In this document: one piece after another, positions 33,277 to 41,856 of the stretch | Layout of the letters: each line of letters starts with the position of its first letter | Numbering within the stretch: position 1 is the first letter of the stretch | Origin: an uncultured Collinsella sp. | Lineage (GTDB): Bacteria > Actinomycetota > Coriobacteriia > Coriobacteriales > Coriobacteriaceae | NCBI GenBank assembly: GCA_937995345.1 | Contig: CALKKS010000004.1 | Coordinates: 1 to 64,000, forward strand | Length of the DNA: 64,000 bases | Direction: 5' to 3' | Program-made: the position numbers and the translations under genes | The notes under the pieces: model-generated | The model's input: the letters and a program-made list of their open reading frames with translations, nothing else | Databases searched by the model: none | Told to the model about the DNA's origin: nothing

Positions 33277-33292
33277 GCGTACCTAAGTACGC
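33277..33292. repeat. Short palindrome in the pheS-pheT gap
   Basis: GCGTACCTAAGTACGC, a perfect 6 bp inverted repeat with loop CTAA, flanked by looser TTGCCTT / AAGGCAA pairing (about 33258-33324). The pheS-pheT gap is unusually long (180 bp) and otherwise empty, so this may be a processing or intergenic repeat site. Confidence 0.35.
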
Positions 33293-33399
33293 GGCCCTCC
33301 TCTTTCAAGGCAATCTGCGGCACCTCGGAAACCCGTCTCCGTAGCTGGAGTTTTCCGTCTGTTTATTGCAGGCGTTACAGATGAAAGGAGACCAGTTAG

Positions 33400-35853
33400 A
33401 TGCGCGTTTCTTACGACTGGCTCAAGACCATGATCGATATTCCGGAGGATCCCAAGACTCTTTCGGACGAATATATCCGTACCGGCACCGAGGTCGAGGC
33501 GATCGACACCGTGGGCGAGTCCTTCGACCACGTGGTGACCGCCAAGGTACTCACCAAGACCCCTCACCCCGATAGCGACCACATGTATGTGTGCTCGGTC
33601 GACGTGGGTGACAAGAACCTCGACGCCGACGGCAACCCCGCTCCACTGCAGATCGTCTGCGGCGCGCAGAACTTTGAGGCCGGCGACCACATCGTCACGG
33701 CCATGATCGGCGCCGTGCTGCCCGGCGACGTCAAGATCAAGAAGAGCAAGCTTCGCGGCGTCGTGTCCATGGGCATGAACTGCTCTGCACGCGAGCTCGG
33801 CCTGGGCGGCGACCACTCCGGCATTATGATCCTGCCCGAGGATACGCCCTGCGGCATGCCGTTTGCCGAGTACGTGGGCTCGAGCGATACCGTGCTCGAC
33901 TGCGAGATCACGCCCAACCGCCCCGACTGCCTGTCCATGATCGGCATGGCCCGCGAGACCGGCGCCATCTTCGACCGCGATTTCCACGTTGAGCTGCCCA
34001 CCATCAAGGCCGAGACCGGCCGCGCGACCGATGACGAGCTTTCCGTCGAGATCGCCGACGAGGGCCTGTGCGACCGCTACGTCGCCCGCATCGTGCGCAA
34101 CGTGAAGGTCGGTCCGTCGCCCGACTGGATGGTCAAGCGCCTCAACGCCCTGGGCGTGCGCCCGCACAACAACATCGTCGACATCACCAACTACGTGATG
34201 ATGCTCACCGGTCAGCCGCTGCACGCCTTTGACCTAGACACCTTTGCCGAGCGCGAGGGCCGTCGTCGCGTGGTGGTCCGCGCTGCCCAGCAGGACGAGA
34301 AGTTCACGACGCTCGACGGCGAGGAGCGTACGCTCGACGCCGGCATGGGCCTTATCACCGACGGCGAGCGCCCCGTGGCGCTGGCCGGCGTTATGGGCGG
34401 CATGGATTCCGAGATCGAGGACGACACCGTCGACGTGATGGTCGAGAGCGCCTGCTTCAACGCCGGTCGCACCTCGCACACCAGCCGCGACCTGTCGCTG
34501 ATCTCCGACGCCTCCATTCGCTTTGAGCGCCAGGTCGACGAGACCGGCTGCGTGGACGTCGCCAACGTCACGTGCGCGCTCATCGAGGAGATCGCCGGCG
34601 GCGAGGTTGCTCCCGGCTATGTCGACGTGTTCCCCGCGCCCAAGACCATCGACAGCATTAAGCTGCGCCTGGCCCGCGTGCGCGCCATCTGCGGTGCCGA
34701 CATCGAGCCCGACTTTATCGAGCGCTCGCTCACCCGCCTGGGCTGCACCGTCGAGCGCGACGGCGAGGACTTTATGGTCACGCCGCCGAGCTTCCGCCCC
34801 GATCTGCCGCGCGAGATCGACCTGATCGAGGAGGTCCTGCGCCTGTGGGGCATGGGTCGCGTGACGGCGACCATCCCGGCTGCCAAGAACCACATCGGCG
34901 GCCTGACCCGCGAGCAGAAGCTCACCCGTAAGGTCGGTGAGATCCTGCGCGCCTGCGGCCTCAACGAGACCACGACCTTTGGCTTTGCCGCCCCGGGCGA
35001 CCTGGAGAAGATCGGCATGTCCACCGAGGGCCGCGGCTGCCCCGTGGTGCTCATGAACCCGCTGGTAGCCGAGCAGACCGAGATGCGTCGCTCGCTGCTG
35101 CCGGGCCTGCTGCAGTCCGTGGCCTACAACGAGGCCCACGGCACGCCCAACGTGCACCTGTACGAGGTCGGCAGCCTGTTCCACGGCCGCGAGAACGCCA
35201 GCCTGCCCAAGGAGACCAAGTCCGTGGCGGGCGTGCTCTCGGGTCAGTGGAGCGAGCAGTCCTGGAACATGAAGTACCGTAAGCTGCGTTTCTTCTTTGG
35301 CAAGGGCATTGTCGAGGAGCTGCTTGCCCAGCTGCGCATCGAGAAGGTTCGCTTCCGTCCCGTCGAGGGCGAGGGCTATGCCTTCCTGCAGCCGGGTCGT
35401 GCGGCCGAGGTGCTCTCGGGCGGTACCGTGCTGGGCTGGGTCGGCGAGATCCATCCCGAGGCACGCGAGGCCTGCGGCATCGATGAAGTCGTCGTGGCAT
35501 TTGAGCTCGACCTGGACAAGCTGATCAAGGGCGCTCGCAACCAGGAGAACTACCGCGAGTTCTCGCAGTATCCGGCCGTTGAGCACGACCTTGCTATCGT
35601 GGTCGATAACACTGTGACCTGCGAGGATCTTGAGCGCCGTATTACCAGCGCCGGCGGCAAGCTGCTCGAGGGCGTGCGCCTGTTCGACGTCTACCGCGAT
35701 CCCATCCGCATCGGAGCGGGCAAGAAGTCCATGGCCTTTGCGCTTACGTATCGCTCCGACGACCACACGCTCACCAGCGAAGAGGTCGAGAAGGCGCACC
35801 AGAAGATTGTCACCAAGGTGTGCAAGGGCGTAAACGGCGAGGTCCGCGGCTAG
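33400..35853 (+). CDS. pheT: Phenylalanine-tRNA ligase beta subunit
   Basis: A 817-residue beta subunit, normal length. Domains in order: the N-terminal B1 segment MRVSYDWLKTMID, an OB-fold tRNA-binding domain (about 40-160), the B3/B4 editing domain that hydrolyses Tyr-tRNA-Phe (about 210-390), the B5 DNA-binding-like fold (about 410-480), a class II core-like domain without catalytic motifs (about 490-700), and the C-terminal ferredoxin-like anticodon-binding domain (from YPAVEHDLAIVVDN to VCKGVNGEVRG). AAAGGAG precedes the ATG. It is co-transcribed with pheS and ends at a terminator at 35966-35999. Confidence 0.96.
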   Translation: MRVSYDWLKTMIDIPEDPKTLSDEYIRTGTEVEAIDTVGESFDHVVTAKVLTKTPHPDSDHMYVCSVDVGDKNLDADGNPAPLQIVCGAQNFEAGDHIVTAMIGAVLPGDVKIKKSKLRGVVSMGMNCSARELGLGGDHSGIMILPEDTPCGMPFAEYVGSSDTVLDCEITPNRPDCLSMIGMARETGAIFDRDFHVELPTIKAETGRATDDELSVEIADEGLCDRYVARIVRNVKVGPSPDWMVKRLNALGVRPHNNIVDITNYVMMLTGQPLHAFDLDTFAEREGRRRVVVRAAQQDEKFTTLDGEERTLDAGMGLITDGERPVALAGVMGGMDSEIEDDTVDVMVESACFNAGRTSHTSRDLSLISDASIRFERQVDETGCVDVANVTCALIEEIAGGEVAPGYVDVFPAPKTIDSIKLRLARVRAICGADIEPDFIERSLTRLGCTVERDGEDFMVTPPSFRPDLPREIDLIEEVLRLWGMGRVTATIPAAKNHIGGLTREQKLTRKVGEILRACGLNETTTFGFAAPGDLEKIGMSTEGRGCPVVLMNPLVAEQTEMRRSLLPGLLQSVAYNEAHGTPNVHLYEVGSLFHGRENASLPKETKSVAGVLSGQWSEQSWNMKYRKLRFFFGKGIVEELLAQLRIEKVRFRPVEGEGYAFLQPGRAAEVLSGGTVLGWVGEIHPEAREACGIDEVVVAFELDLDKLIKGARNQENYREFSQYPAVEHDLAIVVDNTVTCEDLERRITSAGGKLLEGVRLFDVYRDPIRIGAGKKSMAFALTYRSDDHTLTSEEVEKAHQKIVTKVCKGVNGEVRG

Positions 35854-35965
35854 GGCTTGCGCCGGGAGCGTAGGGCCTGATGGCGGTTGCTGCGGAGCCC
35901 TGCGCGACCGCGGTGTTCGGAATAAGGCACCGTTGACCCTGCATATATGACACGTGCATTACATA

Positions 35966-35999
35966 ACGGCGTGCTGCTTTTGTGGCGGCGCGCCGTTTT
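35966..35999 (+). terminator. Terminator of pheST
   Basis: 9 bp arms (35966-35974 and 35988-35996, one G-T pair) followed by TTTT. Confidence 0.65.
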
Positions 36000-36001
36000 G
36001 C

Positions 36002-36045
36002 TATCATAGCTTGCGGCGTGTTACGAATATGACATTACGTAACAC
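36002..36045 (+). promoter_or_regulatory. Promoter and palindromic operator of the cobalt/nickel transporter
   Basis: A -10-like TATCAT (36002-36007; possible weak -35 TTGTGG at 35980) is followed by a perfect 8 bp inverted repeat GTGTTACG (36018-36025) and CGTAACAC (36038-36045), 12 bases apart. This would cover the transcription start and the first 30 bases, a classic repressor position. A related ATTACATAAC half site occurs upstream at 35959-35968. I see no cobalamin-riboswitch box. A metal-responsive repressor is inferred. Confidence 0.45.
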
Positions 36046-36101
36046 TGGCAAGGTGATTCAAGCGGCGCTGCAATTCCGTGCGCCGATACCGGGAGGCGTA
36101 T

Positions 36102-37184
36102 ATGCACATTCCAGACAACTACCTGTCCCCGCAGACCGATGCCGTTATGGCGGTGGCGATGGTGCCCGTATGGGTGCACTGCATCAAGAAAGTACGCGCC
36201 ACGCTCGATCGCGAGCATATGGCCTTTCTGGGTATTTGCGCTGCGTTCTCCTTTTTGCTCATGATGTTTAACGTTCCGCTGCCCGGCGGCACCACGGGCC
36301 ACGCCGTCGGCGGCGCACTCATCGCGCTGTTGCTGGGCCCCGAGGCCGCGGCTATCGCTGTCTCGGTCGCGCTGGCGCTGCAGGCGCTGCTGTTTGGCGA
36401 CGGCGGCGTTCTGTCCTTTGCCGCCAACTGCTTTAACATGGCCTTTGTGCTGCCGTTTACCGCTGCTATCGTGTTCCGTGCGCTCAACAGCCGTCTGCAC
36501 GACAAGAGCTGGGGCACCTCGGTTTCTGCCATCGTGAGCGGTTGGGTCGGTCTGTGTCTGGCGGCCCTGTGCGCGGCGATCGAGTTTGGTATTCAGCCGA
36601 TGCTCTTTACCAACGCTTCGGGCGCGCCGCTGTACTGCCCCTTCCCGCTGTCCGTGGCTATTCCGGCCATGTTGATCCCGCATATGCTGGTTGCCGGTGT
36701 GGTCGAGGGCGTGGCGACGGCCGCGATCTACGGCTTTATCAAGAAGACGGCGCCGGGCGTTATCGTCGGCCCCGAGGCCGCCGATGGCCAGCTTGTCGCC
36801 GATGGTATTGCCAAGAAGACTTCCCTGATTCCCACGCTCATTCTGGTCGCCGTGCTTGTCGTGGCCACGCCGCTGGGCCTGCTGGCCACGGGTGACGCCT
36901 GGGGCGAGTGGGACGCTGAGGGCGCCGCGACCGCCGTTCAGGAGGCTGGTGACGACAGCCTGCAGGTTTCGGTCGGCCTCGATACCCCGACCTTTGCCGA
37001 TGCCCTGCCCACGGGCGATTATCTGCAGGCCTATTCCGAGGAGCAGGGCCTTGGCTTTGCCGGCCAGGCCGCGATGTATATTCTTTCGGGCGTAATTGGC
37101 GTGGCGGTGCTCACCATCGCATTCCGTCTGGTCTCGCTGACGGTCAAGGAAAGCGGTGCTCATGGCAATAGCCGAGCTGCCTAG
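36102..37184 (+). CDS. cbiM: Cobalt/nickel ECF transporter substrate-binding subunit CbiM with C-terminal CbiN-like domain
   Basis: A 360-residue integral membrane S-component. The mature N-terminus MHIPDNYLSP places His2 near the N-terminus, where CbiM/NikM proteins chelate the metal. About six spans follow, including the conserved GGTTGHAVGGALIA (about 67-80). After residue 240 an extra pair of spans flanks an external loop (GDAWGEWDAEG...QAAMYILSG), corresponding to the PDGLE/CbiN module fused in one chain. The start at 36102 is fixed by GGGAGG and by the essential N-terminal histidine. It overlaps cbiQ by 23 bases. Cobalt for B12, or nickel, is the likely substrate. Confidence 0.9.
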   Translation: MHIPDNYLSPQTDAVMAVAMVPVWVHCIKKVRATLDREHMAFLGICAAFSFLLMMFNVPLPGGTTGHAVGGALIALLLGPEAAAIAVSVALALQALLFGDGGVLSFAANCFNMAFVLPFTAAIVFRALNSRLHDKSWGTSVSAIVSGWVGLCLAALCAAIEFGIQPMLFTNASGAPLYCPFPLSVAIPAMLIPHMLVAGVVEGVATAAIYGFIKKTAPGVIVGPEAADGQLVADGIAKKTSLIPTLILVAVLVVATPLGLLATGDAWGEWDAEGAATAVQEAGDDSLQVSVGLDTPTFADALPTGDYLQAYSEEQGLGFAGQAAMYILSGVIGVAVLTIAFRLVSLTVKESGAHGNSRAA

Positions 37185-37998
37185 TTGGCTTGCGGCCGAG
37201 GAGCGATACGAGCCCGCGGGCGCTCGCCATCGCGTGATGCAAAAGAATGTCCTGCACCTGGCGAGCCTGCTTGAACGGGTTCGCCTGGGTGGAGGCGCGC
37301 ACGAGGGCGGGTCGATGGTCGACCGCGCCCTTTCTTGCGTTTCGGCTCCGGTGCGCCTGGTAGGGATGTTCGTTTGCGTCCTGTGCGTGTGTCTGACGCA
37401 AAGCCCGCTGTACCTGATGCTGATGGCGGCGATCGCGTTGGTGCTCGTTGCCGTGCGCCCCGCACGCGGGCTGCGGGCAACCTTCGTACCGGCGCTTGGC
37501 GCTGCGGGGCTCGCGGTGGTTCTGGCGATGCCTGCCCTGCTGCTGGGCGCGTCTGCCACGGGCGCCATGCTCAAGATTGCGCTCAAGACCTTCATTAATG
37601 TGTCGCTGGTGCTGGGCGTTTCGTGGACGCTTACCTGGAGCCGCATGTCGGCGGCGCTCAAAATGCTGCACCTGCCCGATGAGGTCATCTTTACTTTCGA
37701 TATGGCGCTCAAGCATATCGAGGTGCTGGGACGCACGGCGCACGATCTGTGCGAATCGGTCATGCTGCGCAGCGTCGGTTCCGCGCCTGCGGGTTTTTCG
37801 CGCACCGACTCGCTGGCGGGTATCATGGGCATGACGTTTATCAAGGCGATGGAATGCAGCCGCGCGATGGACGAGGCCATGCTTTGCCGCGGCTTTGCCG
37901 GCGTGTATCCGGCGCCTGCACGCGCCGGGTTTGGCTGGCGCGATGCGATCTATGCGGCCGGCGTGGCGCTGCTGGCAGTGTTGTGCGCCGTGCTGTAG
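37162..37998 (+). CDS. cbiQ: ECF transporter transmembrane subunit CbiQ
   Basis: A 278-residue T-component that couples ATP hydrolysis to rotation of the S-component. About five spans. The ATPase-binding coupling helices carry ECSRAMDEAMLCRGF (about 232-246), with the conserved Ala-Arg-Gly element in slightly altered form (MLCRG). It starts inside the end of cbiM; ATG 37162 is preferred with AAGGAAAG upstream, and a GTG two codons earlier is possible. The gene order cbiM-cbiQ-cbiO is standard. Confidence 0.88.
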   Translation: MAIAELPSWLAAEERYEPAGARHRVMQKNVLHLASLLERVRLGGGAHEGGSMVDRALSCVSAPVRLVGMFVCVLCVCLTQSPLYLMLMAAIALVLVAVRPARGLRATFVPALGAAGLAVVLAMPALLLGASATGAMLKIALKTFINVSLVLGVSWTLTWSRMSAALKMLHLPDEVIFTFDMALKHIEVLGRTAHDLCESVMLRSVGSAPAGFSRTDSLAGIMGMTFIKAMECSRAMDEAMLCRGFAGVYPAPARAGFGWRDAIYAAGVALLAVLCAVL

Positions 37999-38045
37999 GC
38001 GCTGCTGGTTCCGGCTGGGGGATGCAAATAGGGAAGGGCGACGTT

Positions 38046-38813
38046 TTGACGATCGATATGAATAGTGCGGCGGGCACGAACGGTGCGGGCGCCGAGGTCG
38101 CGCCGCTCATCGAGCTGCGCGACGTGGTGTTCTCCTATGCGGGGCATACGGTGGTCGACGGCGTTTCGCTGCAGGTGGACCGTGGGGAGCTCGTTGCTCT
38201 GCTTGGTCCCAACGGTTGCGGCAAGACGACGATCATGCGCCTTATCAACGGCCTTGAGCTCGCCGACGCAGGAGCATACCTGTTTGACGGGCATACGGTC
38301 GATGCGGCGTTTCTAAAGGATTCCGCGGCCGCTCAGCGTTTTCATCAGCGCGTGGGCTTTGTGTTCCAGAACGCCGATGCTCAGCTGTTCTGCGCCACGG
38401 TGGGCGAGGAAGTCGCTTTTGGTCCGGCTCAAATGGGGTTGCCGGCGGGCGAGCTCGAGCGCCGCGCGCGCGATGCCATGGGGCTGTTTCAAGTTGCCGA
38501 TCTGGTCGATGCCTCGCCCTATCAGCTTTCGGGCGGGCAGAAGAAGCGCGTGGCGCTGGCTGCCGTCGTGTCGATGAACCCGGATATCTTGGTCCTCGAC
38601 GAGCCTACTAACGGACTTGACGAGGACTCGTGCGACATCGTGGTCAACTTTTTGCTGGCCTACGTCGCTGCCGGTAAGACGGTCTTGATGAGCACGCATC
38701 ACCAGGATTTGGTGCGACGCCTAGGAGCCCGTGCAGTCTATATCGATCGATATCACCATGTGGTCGAGGCACCTTCGCCGTCGTATGGAACCGAAAGCGG
38801 TGCTACGGACTAG
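38046..38813 (+). CDS. cbiO: ECF transporter ATP-binding subunit CbiO
   Basis: A 255-residue ABC ATPase. Walker A is GPNGCGKTT, Q-loop VFQNADAQLF, signature LSGGQKKRVALA, Walker B ILVLDEPTNGLD, and the switch histidine is in MSTHHQDL. A single ATPase gene implies a homodimer. The start is uncertain: TTG at 38046 has GGGAAGGG seven bases upstream and is my choice. ATG 38022 (8 codons longer) has only a poorly placed G run, and ATG 38058 is too far from the site. Confidence 0.88.
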   Translation: MTIDMNSAAGTNGAGAEVAPLIELRDVVFSYAGHTVVDGVSLQVDRGELVALLGPNGCGKTTIMRLINGLELADAGAYLFDGHTVDAAFLKDSAAAQRFHQRVGFVFQNADAQLFCATVGEEVAFGPAQMGLPAGELERRARDAMGLFQVADLVDASPYQLSGGQKKRVALAAVVSMNPDILVLDEPTNGLDEDSCDIVVNFLLAYVAAGKTVLMSTHHQDLVRRLGARAVYIDRYHHVVEAPSPSYGTESGATD

Positions 38814-38892
38814 TTGCTGCGTAGAGCGTGCGTAGCCGCCCGCGCGGCTTTGCCGTGATGGTATAGTTATCCAGGTTTTTATGGGGGTGGCT

Positions 38893-39741
38893 ATGCCAAG
38901 CTGGAACATTCATATCGCTCAGACGGAGCGTTTGCTGGAGCGCACCGGTGCGCTTGCCAATAGCGTGCGCGACCGCAATGCCTTTTTGTTTGGCTGCGTG
39001 GTTCCGGATATCTTCGTGGGCTATATGGTCCCTGGCATCGCCGATCCTATCCCGTACCGCATTACACACTTTGCCAAGCCTGAGCCCATCCCTAAGCCTC
39101 GTGAGCATGAGTTCTGGGATACCTATGTGGCACCGTTGCTTAAAAGTTCGCCCACCGGTGCGCCGGCCGCGGCGACCTCGATTATCGAGGAACGCGAGCG
39201 ACTGAACCGCGTGCACTATCCCCAGCGCTACAAGGATGCCGAGCCGGTTGCCGGTCCCGGCGCCTGTGAGTTCTCGCTTGCGTCCGAAGATGTGGCGCAG
39301 TCGCTGCTCGATTTAACGCTGGGCGTCTGGTCGCATCTGGTGGCCGACACGGTATGGAACACGCGCGTGAACCAGTATCTGGAAGCACACGGCGGCAAGC
39401 CGTGCGAGGAGTTTCGCATTAAAAAGCAAGGCGACTTTGACTGGTTTGGTAAGACGCTGGGCATTGTTTCCATCCCGCGTGCGACCGATCGCCTGTATAC
39501 CGCTGCGACGCGTTTTGGGCAGTATCCCATCCATAAGGAGTATGTGCTCAAGACCATCGGTGTCATACACGAGATTGTACGCGAAAACCCCGGCGAGCCC
39601 GATCATCCGCCGTATCGCCTGCTAACCGAGGAGTTCTTCGACGCGACGTTTACCGAGGTCATCGAACTGACCGAAACCGGCTTCGCCGAGCGCGTCGCCG
39701 CTCCTGACGCGCCCGCGGTTCCTCTGATCGCCAGCTGCTAG
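38893..39741 (+). CDS. Zinc-dependent phospholipase C-like (PF00882-type) protein
   Basis: A 282-residue protein beginning PSWNIHIAQTERLLER and then NAFLFGCVVPDIFVGYMVP. This histidine/aspartate arrangement is typical of bacterial and archaeal relatives of zinc-dependent phospholipase C. A second histidine/aspartate cluster lies at LGVWSHLVADTVWN (about residues 141-154). No signal peptide, so it probably acts inside the cell and its substrate is unknown. The start at 38893 follows GGGGGTGG; an ATG at 38881 four codons earlier has no site. TATAGT at 38862-38867 may be its -10. Confidence 0.7.
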   Translation: MPSWNIHIAQTERLLERTGALANSVRDRNAFLFGCVVPDIFVGYMVPGIADPIPYRITHFAKPEPIPKPREHEFWDTYVAPLLKSSPTGAPAAATSIIEERERLNRVHYPQRYKDAEPVAGPGACEFSLASEDVAQSLLDLTLGVWSHLVADTVWNTRVNQYLEAHGGKPCEEFRIKKQGDFDWFGKTLGIVSIPRATDRLYTAATRFGQYPIHKEYVLKTIGVIHEIVRENPGEPDHPPYRLLTEEFFDATFTEVIELTETGFAERVAAPDAPAVPLIASC

Positions 39742-39890
39742 CTGGTTGGCTTGGCGGCGAACAGCTCATCCCAATCGACCAATAGCTCCCGCTGCAGGGT
39801 GTAAACACGGCAAACGAGCTGCACATTTCGTAGCATGCCATAAGTAGCTGGTTGCGTGTCATGTCGTGTAAGAGGCATTTGCGCACAGAA

Positions 39891-39925
39891 AAAGGGCCCG
39901 GAAGGCAAAGCCTTCCGGGCCCTTT
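39891..39925. terminator. Bidirectional terminator of pyk
   Basis: Perfect 16 bp arms (39891-39906 and 39910-39925) around AAA, with A and T flanks. It serves pyk on the minus strand and possibly the PLC-like gene on the plus strand. Confidence 0.85.
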
Positions 39926-39953
39926 GCAATGCAAATCTGCTTGCAAGTACGAC

Positions 39954-41414
39954 TTAGCGCACCTGAGCGACGTAAGCGACGTTGGTCGAGGAGACCTTGT
40001 CCTCGAGCTGGACGCTCATGCGGGGATCGCCGGCGGTAGCGACGGTCAAATCGCCAGTCTCGACGTAGCCGAGCTCCTTGGCGGTCTCGATCGCCTTGAC
40101 GATCGTGCCGTTGACGGTGCCCTGGGTAATCTCTGCCTGGTGCGGGATAACGCCCCAGTACATGATCATCTGCTGGACGGCCCACTCGTGACGGGAGAAC
40201 GCGCAGATCGGCATGTTGGGACGGAAGTGCGAGATCAGGCGAGCGGTACGACCGGTGGTCGTCGGCACGGTGATGCACTTGGCGCCAACGGTGGTAGCCA
40301 TGTTCACAGCGGACATACCCACAACGTTGTTGACAACGCGGGTGCCGTGAGCGTCGGCCGGAACCTCGAGCGGAGCGTGGGCCGGGAGGTACTTCTCGGT
40401 CTCGAGAGCAATGCTGGCCTGCATCTTAACGGCCTCGACCGGGTACTTACCGGCAGCGGACTCGCCAGAGAGCATGACGGCGTCGGTGCCGTCGTAGATG
40501 GCGTTAGCAACGTCGGCAACCTCGGCGCGCGTCGGGCGCGGGTTCTGCTGCATGGAGTCGAGCATCTGCGTAGCGGTGATAACGGGCTTGTAGGCCGCGT
40601 TGCACTTGGCGATGATCTCCTTCTGGATGTGCGGAACGAGCTCGGGCTTGATCTCGATGCCCAGGTCGCCACGGGCGACCATGATGCCGTCGGAAGCCTC
40701 GAGGATCTCGTCGAAGTTCTCGACGCCCAGGGCGCACTCGATCTTCGGGAAGATCGTCACGTGCTCGCCGCCGTTCTCGCGGCAAAGCTCGCGGATGCCG
40801 CGGACGGACTCGCCGTCACGGATGAAGGAAGCGGCGATGTAGTCGATGTTCTCGGTCAGGCCAAAGAGGATGTCCTGACGATCGCGCTCGGTGATGGCGG
40901 GCAGCGAGATGTTGACGTTGGGCATGTTGACGCCCTTGCGCTCGCCAATCAGGCCGTCGTTCTTAACGACGCAGGTCATGTCCTGGCCGCTGACGGACTC
41001 GACCTCGAGGGCAACCAGGCCGTCATCGATCAGGATGAGGGAGCCCTTCTCGACCTCGGAGGGCAGAGCCAGGTAGTCGAGGGAGATGTGCTCAGCGGTG
41101 CCGTGGAAATCCTCGGACGTGGGCTGAGCGGTGACGACAATCTTGTCGCCGGTCTTGACGGCAACCTTCTTGCCGTCGACCAGAAGGCCGGTGCGGACCT
41201 CGGGGCCCTTGGTGTCGAGCAGGATGCCGACGGGCAGACCGAGCTCCTTGGAAATACGGCGGACGCGCTCGATGCGACCGTGGTGCTCGTCGTAGGAGCC
41301 GTGCGAGAAGTTAAAACGGGCGACGTTCATGCCCGCCTTGATCATCTCGCGGATGGTCTCGTCGCTATCGCAGGCGGGACCCATGGTGCATACAATCTTA
41401 GTGCGCTTGTACAT
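39954..41414 (-). CDS. pyk: Pyruvate kinase
   Basis: A 486-residue glycolytic enzyme making pyruvate and ATP from phosphoenolpyruvate and ADP. N-terminal RTKIVCTMGPACDS and the substrate segment MNVARFNFSHGSYDEH are present, as are the B-domain lid (LLDTKGPEVRTG), the catalytic lysine in IFPKIECALG, and the metal/ADP loop MVARGDLGIEI. The effector region is the C-terminal domain (TGRTARLISHFRP). There is no extra PEP-utiliser domain, so it is the short form. The ATG has GGAGGTCTG upstream. A perfect TATAAT lies on the minus strand at 41478-41483. Confidence 0.96.
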   Translation of the reverse strand: MYKRTKIVCTMGPACDSDETIREMIKAGMNVARFNFSHGSYDEHHGRIERVRRISKELGLPVGILLDTKGPEVRTGLLVDGKKVAVKTGDKIVVTAQPTSEDFHGTAEHISLDYLALPSEVEKGSLILIDDGLVALEVESVSGQDMTCVVKNDGLIGERKGVNMPNVNISLPAITERDRQDILFGLTENIDYIAASFIRDGESVRGIRELCRENGGEHVTIFPKIECALGVENFDEILEASDGIMVARGDLGIEIKPELVPHIQKEIIAKCNAAYKPVITATQMLDSMQQNPRPTRAEVADVANAIYDGTDAVMLSGESAAGKYPVEAVKMQASIALETEKYLPAHAPLEVPADAHGTRVVNNVVGMSAVNMATTVGAKCITVPTTTGRTARLISHFRPNMPICAFSRHEWAVQQMIMYWGVIPHQAEITQGTVNGTIVKAIETAKELGYVETGDLTVATAGDPRMSVQLEDKVSSTNVAYVAQVR

Positions 41415-41477
41415 TCAGACCTCCATCTGACATCGTCTTGCGCTGATAGATAAACCATAAGAAATAAAACCGTGTTG

Positions 41478-41483
41478 ATTATA
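41478..41483 (-). promoter_or_regulatory. -10 element of the pyk promoter
   Basis: Consensus TATAAT on the minus strand, about 64 bases before the pyk start. No clear -35 (TTGGGG at a 19 bp spacing is the best candidate). The AT-rich stretch 41500-41700 upstream contains no gene that I can support. Confidence 0.45.
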
Positions 41484-41708
41484 ACGAAATGCCGACCGAA
41501 TACCCCAAAAAATCGACCGTATGCCGAAATGGAAGTTCATTTTTTGCGAGAAAAACGGTATATGAAAAATCTTTACCAACCGCTCTAACCGCTGCTATCT
41601 GGGCGATATTTCAGTTTGACGATGTGCCGAAGAAAAAACGTTTTATCAATGTTGAGCATCACATGGTCTGCACTGTTGCGCATAGAGCATATTTCCAAAT
41701 GGAATGTT

Positions 41709-41738
41709 TTGGCTAGACGCGCCGCTTTGGGGTACCAT
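41709..41738 (+). promoter_or_regulatory. Promoter of the P-type ATPase leader
   Basis: TTGGCT (41709-41714), 18 bp spacer, TACCAT (41733-41738). Transcription would start near 41745, just before the structured leader. Confidence 0.4.
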
Positions 41739-41744
41739 AGCTCC

Positions 41745-41856
41745 ACTATCAACTGCCGCTCAGCACGGCAGCCTTGATGAGCCCTTGCCCTTCTCCTGGG
41801 AATTATGATCGGGCATCAATCTGCTGAGTGGCCCGAATCCCAGGAGGGGACTCTAT
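41745..41856 (+). promoter_or_regulatory. Candidate structured leader RNA (riboswitch-like) of the Ca-type ATPase
   Basis: Helix A: CTCCTGGGA (41793-41801) pairs with TCCCAGGAG (41838-41846), hiding most of the AGGAGGGG ribosome site (41842-41849). Helix B inside it: TCGGGC (41809-41814) with GCCCGA (41831-41836). A 5' hairpin GCCG/CGGC (41755-41769) has the loop CTCAGCA. This is perfectly complementary to TGCTGAG (41822-41828) in the loop of helix B, so a 7 bp kissing interaction is possible. TTGAT (41774-41778) also matches ATCAA (41815-41819), allowing an alternative long stem. It matches none of the metal riboswitch motifs I know (Mg M-box, Mn yybP-ykoY, NiCo). The ligand is unknown. Confidence 0.6.

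Noticed and set aside
35854..36101. Cobalamin riboswitch before cbiM
   Set aside because: No B12-box-like conserved segment; the region is explained by the pheST terminator and a short palindromic operator.
39742..39890. Short minus-strand frame between the PLC-like gene and pyk
   Set aside because: About 30-60 codons with no good start, running through the terminator at 39891-39925; could be a decayed remnant but not supportable.
41489..41716. Small AT-rich open frame upstream of the P-ATPase
   Set aside because: No ribosome site, composition like intergenic DNA, and it would overlap the pyk promoter and the ATPase promoter.
41745..41856. Known Mg2+, Mn2+ or Ni/Co riboswitch before the P-ATPase
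   Set aside because: The conserved loop sequences of those families are absent; kept instead as an unassigned structured leader.
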